Shown here one piece after another: positions 60,493 through 64,000 of a DNA stretch of 64,000 bases. A program made the translations under genes and the position numbers. This stretch comes from Rhodococcus sp. ARC_M5 (lineage in GTDB: Bacteria; Actinomycetota; Actinomycetes; Mycobacteriales; Mycobacteriaceae). Every line of letters starts with the position of its first letter. The stretch's first letter is position 1. The DNA lies in contig NZ_JALGQE010000002.1 in assembly GCF_022810405.1 (NCBI RefSeq), positions 124,001-188,000 of the forward strand, written 5' to 3'. The notes below the pieces were generated by a model, which was given only the letters and a program-made list of their open reading frames with translations, had not been told where the DNA came from and did not search any database.

Positions 60493-61496
60493 TTGCACAC
60501 CACCAAATTTTGTCCGCCGAGCACTATCTGTCCGATACCCGGGATGTCCTGTCGGCCTTGACTGCAGGAGTAGGTCTGGGCACCCGGCTCGGGAATGCTC
60601 GCGTTGAGCCCCGTCAACAGTGACGGGGTGAGCGCGAGCAACTCGGTCACCTGATCGGTCTGCGGTAGCAACCGTCGCAGCGCTCCGTCGACCGGCGCGT
60701 AGCTGTTGTCGTACGCATCTTGCAGGCCCTCCAGCAAGCCGACCAGTGGCCCGAGTCCGTAGTTCGCCTGATCCAGCGAGGCCAGCACGCCATCCATCTG
60801 GGTGCTCAGTCGCGACACCAGACCATGCAGCTGTTCGAGGAGATCGGCCACCGCCGCCGACTGCCCGCCGATCGAGTCCGAGATCTGGCCGAGATTGTCG
60901 ATCAGGAGTCCGATGATCGACTCTCGCTGAACGGCGAACTGGGTGATTCGGTCCACATCGCGGAGCACGGGAGCGAGTCCGGAACCGTCACCCTGCACCA
61001 TGCGGAGAATGTTCTCCGTGAACTGATTGAGCTGTGCGGTGTCGAGAGTGTCGAAGATCGGCTCGAAACCGTTGAACAGAGTGGAGATGTCGAACGATGG
61101 GATCGTCCGATCGAGCGGTATCGTCTCGTCGGCCGCAAGCGGGGCACCGGAGGCCGCGTCCTTCTGGATCAGCTCGACATATCGCTGCCCCAGGAGATTC
61201 TGATAGCGGACGGCAGCCTGTGTGTCGACGAAGATCGGTCGCCGGCCTTCGATCTCGAATCCGACTCGGGCAACGGCTCCGTCCAGTTCGACCGACGAGA
61301 CCTTGCCGATCTGCACCCCGGACATACGCACGTCGTCACCGACGTACAACCCCGACACATCGCCGAACTCCGCGCCGTAGGACGAGAGCGGACCACTGAC
61401 CGGGGTTCGAAGAGCGGCGACGATGATCACCGCACACACCGCAGTCACCGTGAAGAAGGCGAGCAGTTTGACGGCCGGGCCCGCTACTTTCTTCAC
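60489..61496 (-). CDS. MCE family protein, MceB position
   Basis: Subunit of 335 aa. N-terminal hydrophobic segment (AVKLLAFFTVTAVCAVIIVAAL), then MCE domain: SYGAEFGDVSGLYVGDDVRM, SGVQIGKVSSVEL, and QRYVELIQKDAASG. Start is GTG 61496 overlapping the MceA stop (GTGA). The C-terminus carries Cys in TYSCSQGRQDIP and VVCK. Confidence 0.92.
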   Translation of the reverse strand: MKKVAGPAVKLLAFFTVTAVCAVIIVAALRTPVSGPLSSYGAEFGDVSGLYVGDDVRMSGVQIGKVSSVELDGAVARVGFEIEGRRPIFVDTQAAVRYQNLLGQRYVELIQKDAASGAPLAADETIPLDRTIPSFDISTLFNGFEPIFDTLDTAQLNQFTENILRMVQGDGSGLAPVLRDVDRITQFAVQRESIIGLLIDNLGQISDSIGGQSAAVADLLEQLHGLVSRLSTQMDGVLASLDQANYGLGPLVGLLEGLQDAYDNSYAPVDGALRRLLPQTDQVTELLALTPSLLTGLNASIPEPGAQTYSCSQGRQDIPGIGQIVLGGQNLVVCK

Positions 61497-62530
61497 CGGT
61501 TCGCCTCCTCGTGTGCGGCAACGGCTCCGGCCAGATTGGGCATGGTCTCGACGATCAGGTCGAGTTGCAACTGCGGCTTCCCGTCGACGACGGGGAAAGC
61601 GTCGGAGATGCCGTCGAGCACCTGCGGAACCCGGTTGTAGCTGGGCGCGAACGTGCCGATCGACGCTGTGATGGGCACCAGCAGATCCAGTACGGTCGAC
61701 AGCAGCGGAGCCAGGTCCGGATTGTTCTTCTTCAGCAGGTCGCCCACCGGAACGAGCAACTGATCACTGAGGCCGTCGTTGGCCGCGATGGTCCTCGCCC
61801 TGTCGGCGGGTGCCTCGACGTACACGCTCTTGTCCACCACTCCCACCACCAGATCGAGCAGCGGCGGGATCAGATTGCCGATTCCCTCACCCAGCTCTGC
61901 ACCACGATGCAGCTTCCAGTCCAACGGATCGATCTGGTTGTTCGCCATCATCTGTGCAGTGTCGAAGAACGGCTTCAGATTTCGGCTCACCTCGACCGAC
62001 GTGTTCGCCAAGAGATCCAGCAGGTCCTGCACCTGCTGAGTGTCGAGAACCTCGGTGAGGTCGGCGACTCGCCGGAACACTCCGGTCACCGTTGCGCCCC
62101 GCAGGTCTGCCGACACTTCGAGAGTCGAATTGTCGGCGAGTCGATTGCCCGTTCCATCCGACAGCAATTCGATTGCCGTGGAACCGAATACGTTCGAGGA
62201 CGAGAACTGGGCCTGCATCGTGTCGGTGAGCTCGCCCGCCTGACTCGGATCGATCTCGAGTTCCAGCCTCTGATGGCCGAAGCCGATCGTCTCGATGTGG
62301 TCCACGGTGCCGATCGACAGACCACGGAATTTCACCTCCGACCCGGGGGTCAGCCCGTCCCCGACCGACGCTGCATCGAGCGTCAACTCGAAGGGCGACT
62401 CGAAGGCCCCGCGCGCATACGCGGTGAGGCCGCCGGCGAATACGGCCACGACCACGGCAACCGCCAGTCCGCGCACACGGAGCGCGGCGGGACCGGCCGA
62501 TCGACCCGTCAGATCGTCGAACACTGCCAT
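61493..62530 (-). CDS. MCE family protein, MceA position
   Basis: First Mce subunit, 345 aa. N-terminal segment VRGLAVAVVVAVFAGGLTAY, then MCE domain LTLDAASVGDGLTPGSEVKF, RGLSIGTVDHIETIG, and FGSTAIELLSDG. ATG 62530 is 2 nt after the YrbEB stop, with GTAGAG just before; a longer frame upstream overlaps the permease gene and is discarded. It heads the six mce genes. Confidence 0.92.
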   Translation of the reverse strand: MAVFDDLTGRSAGPAALRVRGLAVAVVVAVFAGGLTAYARGAFESPFELTLDAASVGDGLTPGSEVKFRGLSIGTVDHIETIGFGHQRLELEIDPSQAGELTDTMQAQFSSSNVFGSTAIELLSDGTGNRLADNSTLEVSADLRGATVTGVFRRVADLTEVLDTQQVQDLLDLLANTSVEVSRNLKPFFDTAQMMANNQIDPLDWKLHRGAELGEGIGNLIPPLLDLVVGVVDKSVYVEAPADRARTIAANDGLSDQLLVPVGDLLKKNNPDLAPLLSTVLDLLVPITASIGTFAPSYNRVPQVLDGISDAFPVVDGKPQLQLDLIVETMPNLAGAVAAHEEANR

Positions 62531-62532
62531 CT

Positions 62533-63405
62533 CTACCCCGAAATCCTTATGCCCGAGTCGAATCCCCACAGGACCAACGTCATGATCATGTCCAGTACCA
62601 CCACCGCGACGAGGCTGGCTCTGATGGCGCGTCCCGACGCACGGCCGACACCTTCCGGACCGCCCGAGGCGTAGTAACCCTGATAGCCGTGGATCAGGAT
62701 GATCGTCACGACGAACACCGCGGCTTTGAGCAGCGAGAAGAGAACGTCGAGCGGCTGCAGGAATGCACTGAAATAGTGGTCGTATGTGCCGGACGACTGT
62801 CCGCCGACCACGCGAACCACCACGGCGCACGACAGGTAGCTCAGAATGAGCGTCAGCAGATAGAGCGGCACGATCGTGACGATTCCCGCGATGACCCGGG
62901 TGGTCACGACGAACGGCATCGACTGTATCCCTTGAGCTTCGAGTGCATCGATCTCTTCGGAGATACGCATCGCGCCGATCTCGGCCGTCATCCGGCATCC
63001 TGCCTGCGTCGCGAATCCGATGGCCGCGATCATCGGGGCCAGTTCGCGAGTGCTGGCGTATGCCGAGATGAAACCGGTCAACGGCTCCATCCCCACCATG
63101 CCGAGGGAATTGAATCCTTCGATTCCGACGGACGCCCCCACCGCGACACCCAGCACGACGAGGACCGACACCGTCCCGCCACCGACGATCAATTTCCCAC
63201 TGCCCCAGGTGATGTCACTGAGGATGAGCAGCATCTGCCGCCGGTAGGAGCGGACGGTATGTGGTATCGCGGCAAGCACCTTGACGCAGAACGTCAGTTG
63301 ATGACCCAACATTTCGAGTACATCGAACGGTTTGCGTCCGAGATACCTGGCACTGCGGATGAGGTGAGCGGTGCCGTGCACGGTGTAGCGAGAAGGGGTC
63401 GCCAT
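62533..63405 (-). CDS. YrbEB, MlaE-type permease of the mce system
   Basis: Membrane permease of 290 aa with about 5-6 segments. The conserved MlaE motif is ISEEIDALEAQGIQSMPFVV, the site that couples to the ATPase (MceG, encoded elsewhere). Other marks are GFISAYASTRELAPMIAAIG and LSYLSCAVVVRVV. ATG 63405 follows the YrbEA stop by 1 nt. With YrbEA it forms the inner-membrane channel through which the Mce hexamer delivers lipids. Confidence 0.94.
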   Translation of the reverse strand: MATPSRYTVHGTAHLIRSARYLGRKPFDVLEMLGHQLTFCVKVLAAIPHTVRSYRRQMLLILSDITWGSGKLIVGGGTVSVLVVLGVAVGASVGIEGFNSLGMVGMEPLTGFISAYASTRELAPMIAAIGFATQAGCRMTAEIGAMRISEEIDALEAQGIQSMPFVVTTRVIAGIVTIVPLYLLTLILSYLSCAVVVRVVGGQSSGTYDHYFSAFLQPLDVLFSLLKAAVFVVTIILIHGYQGYYASGGPEGVGRASGRAIRASLVAVVVLDMIMTLVLWGFDSGIRISG

Positions 63406-63406
63406 C

Positions 63407-64000
63407 TCAGCCCAACTTCTGTGGCATGAACATCGCGACCACCTGCGTGATCACGACGTTGACGGTGAACGCGGACACGACACCGAGCACCACGGAGGCG
63501 TTGACCGCGTTCGCGACCCCGCGGGGTCCGTGGGCGGCGGACAACCCGCGATGGCAGGCGACGACGATGACAATGACGCCGAATATCTCGGTCTTCACCA
63601 GGGCTACGACGAGGTCCGCCACCGAGGCGAAGGATGCGAACGAGCTGATGTAGCTTCCGGGTGTCCCACTCTGAAAGCCGACGTTGATCGCATAGCCCGC
63701 GGCCAAGCCCATGAAGATGATGAGGATGCACAGGAACGGTGCCACCAGAAGGATCGCTGCCAGCCGCGGCGCGACAAGCCTGCGAACCGGGTCGATTCCC
63801 ATCGTCGACAACGCGTCGATCTCGTCACGGATGGTGCGTGCCCCCAGATCGGCAGCGACCGCCGCGCCTGCGGCACCGCCCAGCAACAGCGCCGCAACGA
63901 TCGGGGCGCCTTGGCGGATCACCCCGAGGCCACCTGCTGCTCCTGCGATGGACGTCGCGCCGATCTGATCGGCGAGACTGCCGACCTGGACGGACACGAT
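63407..64000 (-). CDS. YrbEA, MlaE-type permease of the mce system (5' end beyond window)
   Basis: The visible 197 codons cover the C-terminal two thirds of a MlaE-type permease. The ATPase-coupling motif IRDEIDALSTMGIDPVRRLV is present, as are LLLGGAAGAAVAADLGART and FTVNVVITQVVAMF. The start codon and promoter of the operon are outside the window, so regulation cannot be read. The lipid substrate (sterol, fatty acid or other) is unknown. Confidence 0.93.
   Translation of the reverse strand: MVSVQVGSLADQIGATSIAGAAGGLGVIRQGAPIVAALLLGGAAGAAVAADLGARTIRDEIDALSTMGIDPVRRLVAPRLAAILLVAPFLCILIIFMGLAAGYAINVGFQSGTPGSYISSFASFASVADLVVALVKTEIFGVIVIVVACHRGLSAAHGPRGVANAVNASVVLGVVSAFTVNVVITQVVAMFMPQKLG

Overview
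The window is high-G+C actinobacterial DNA, most likely from Rhodococcus or a close relative in the Nocardiaceae. Evidence is the mycothiol gene mshA, a complete yrbE/mce operon, an HbhA-like protein with a lysine-rich tail, a RamB-type regulator beside the glyoxylate enzyme isocitrate lyase, many GTG/TTG starts and several TAnnnT boxes a few bases before a start codon (leaderless transcripts). No rRNA, tRNA, CRISPR array, transposase or phage gene was seen.

Region 1 (1-3.8 kb): a nucleoside/nucleobase uptake set on the minus strand, with an ABC ATPase cut by the window edge, a BMP-family lipoprotein and an NCS2 permease. Region 2 (3.8-34.5 kb): a long housekeeping block whose order resembles, from memory, M. 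tuberculosis Rv0487 back to Rv0465c: YbjN protein, mshA, ROK regulator, SDR, lipoprotein L,D-transpeptidase (LprQ/LdtMt5-like), murB, DUF2505 proteins, deoC, DUF2516, hbhA, its XRE regulator, DUF445, TetR, fadB2, aceA and ramB. It is interrupted by genes outside that core: a metallo-beta-lactamase/Rieske fusion, an AbiEi-like protein, a siderophore-binding lipoprotein, PPK2, an AdhC-type alcohol dehydrogenase and a DUF559 protein. Several boundaries carry long hairpins, and one 23-nt repeat recurs at three loci, at one of them inside a coding sequence.

Region 3 (34.5-46.2 kb): accessory catabolism. Malate:quinone oxidoreductase lies divergent to a TetR regulator. The TetR gene leads into an apparent amine-degradation operon (aldehyde dehydrogenase, copper amine oxidase, universal stress protein, APC permease). 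A MerR regulator and an MFS exporter follow. Region 4 (46.3-53.5 kb): a poorly characterised stretch (unknown protein, membrane protein plus XRE regulator), then a complete urea ABC importer urtABCDE with a GlnR-like box, a hairpin that could hide the urtA ribosome-binding site, and a GntR regulator. Region 5 (53.5-55.8 kb): a second siderophore-binding lipoprotein with a near-perfect iron box, a carboxymuconolactone-decarboxylase-like protein and a methyltransferase.

Region 6 (55.8-64 kb): a full mce lipid-import operon on the minus strand (yrbEA cut by the window end, yrbEB, mceA-F, one Mce-associated protein), with tightly coupled start/stop overlaps. Taken together the window covers nutrient import (nucleosides, urea, iron chelates, lipids, amines), cell-envelope synthesis and acetate/fatty-acid metabolism. 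All function calls come from reading motifs and family recall; no database search was run.
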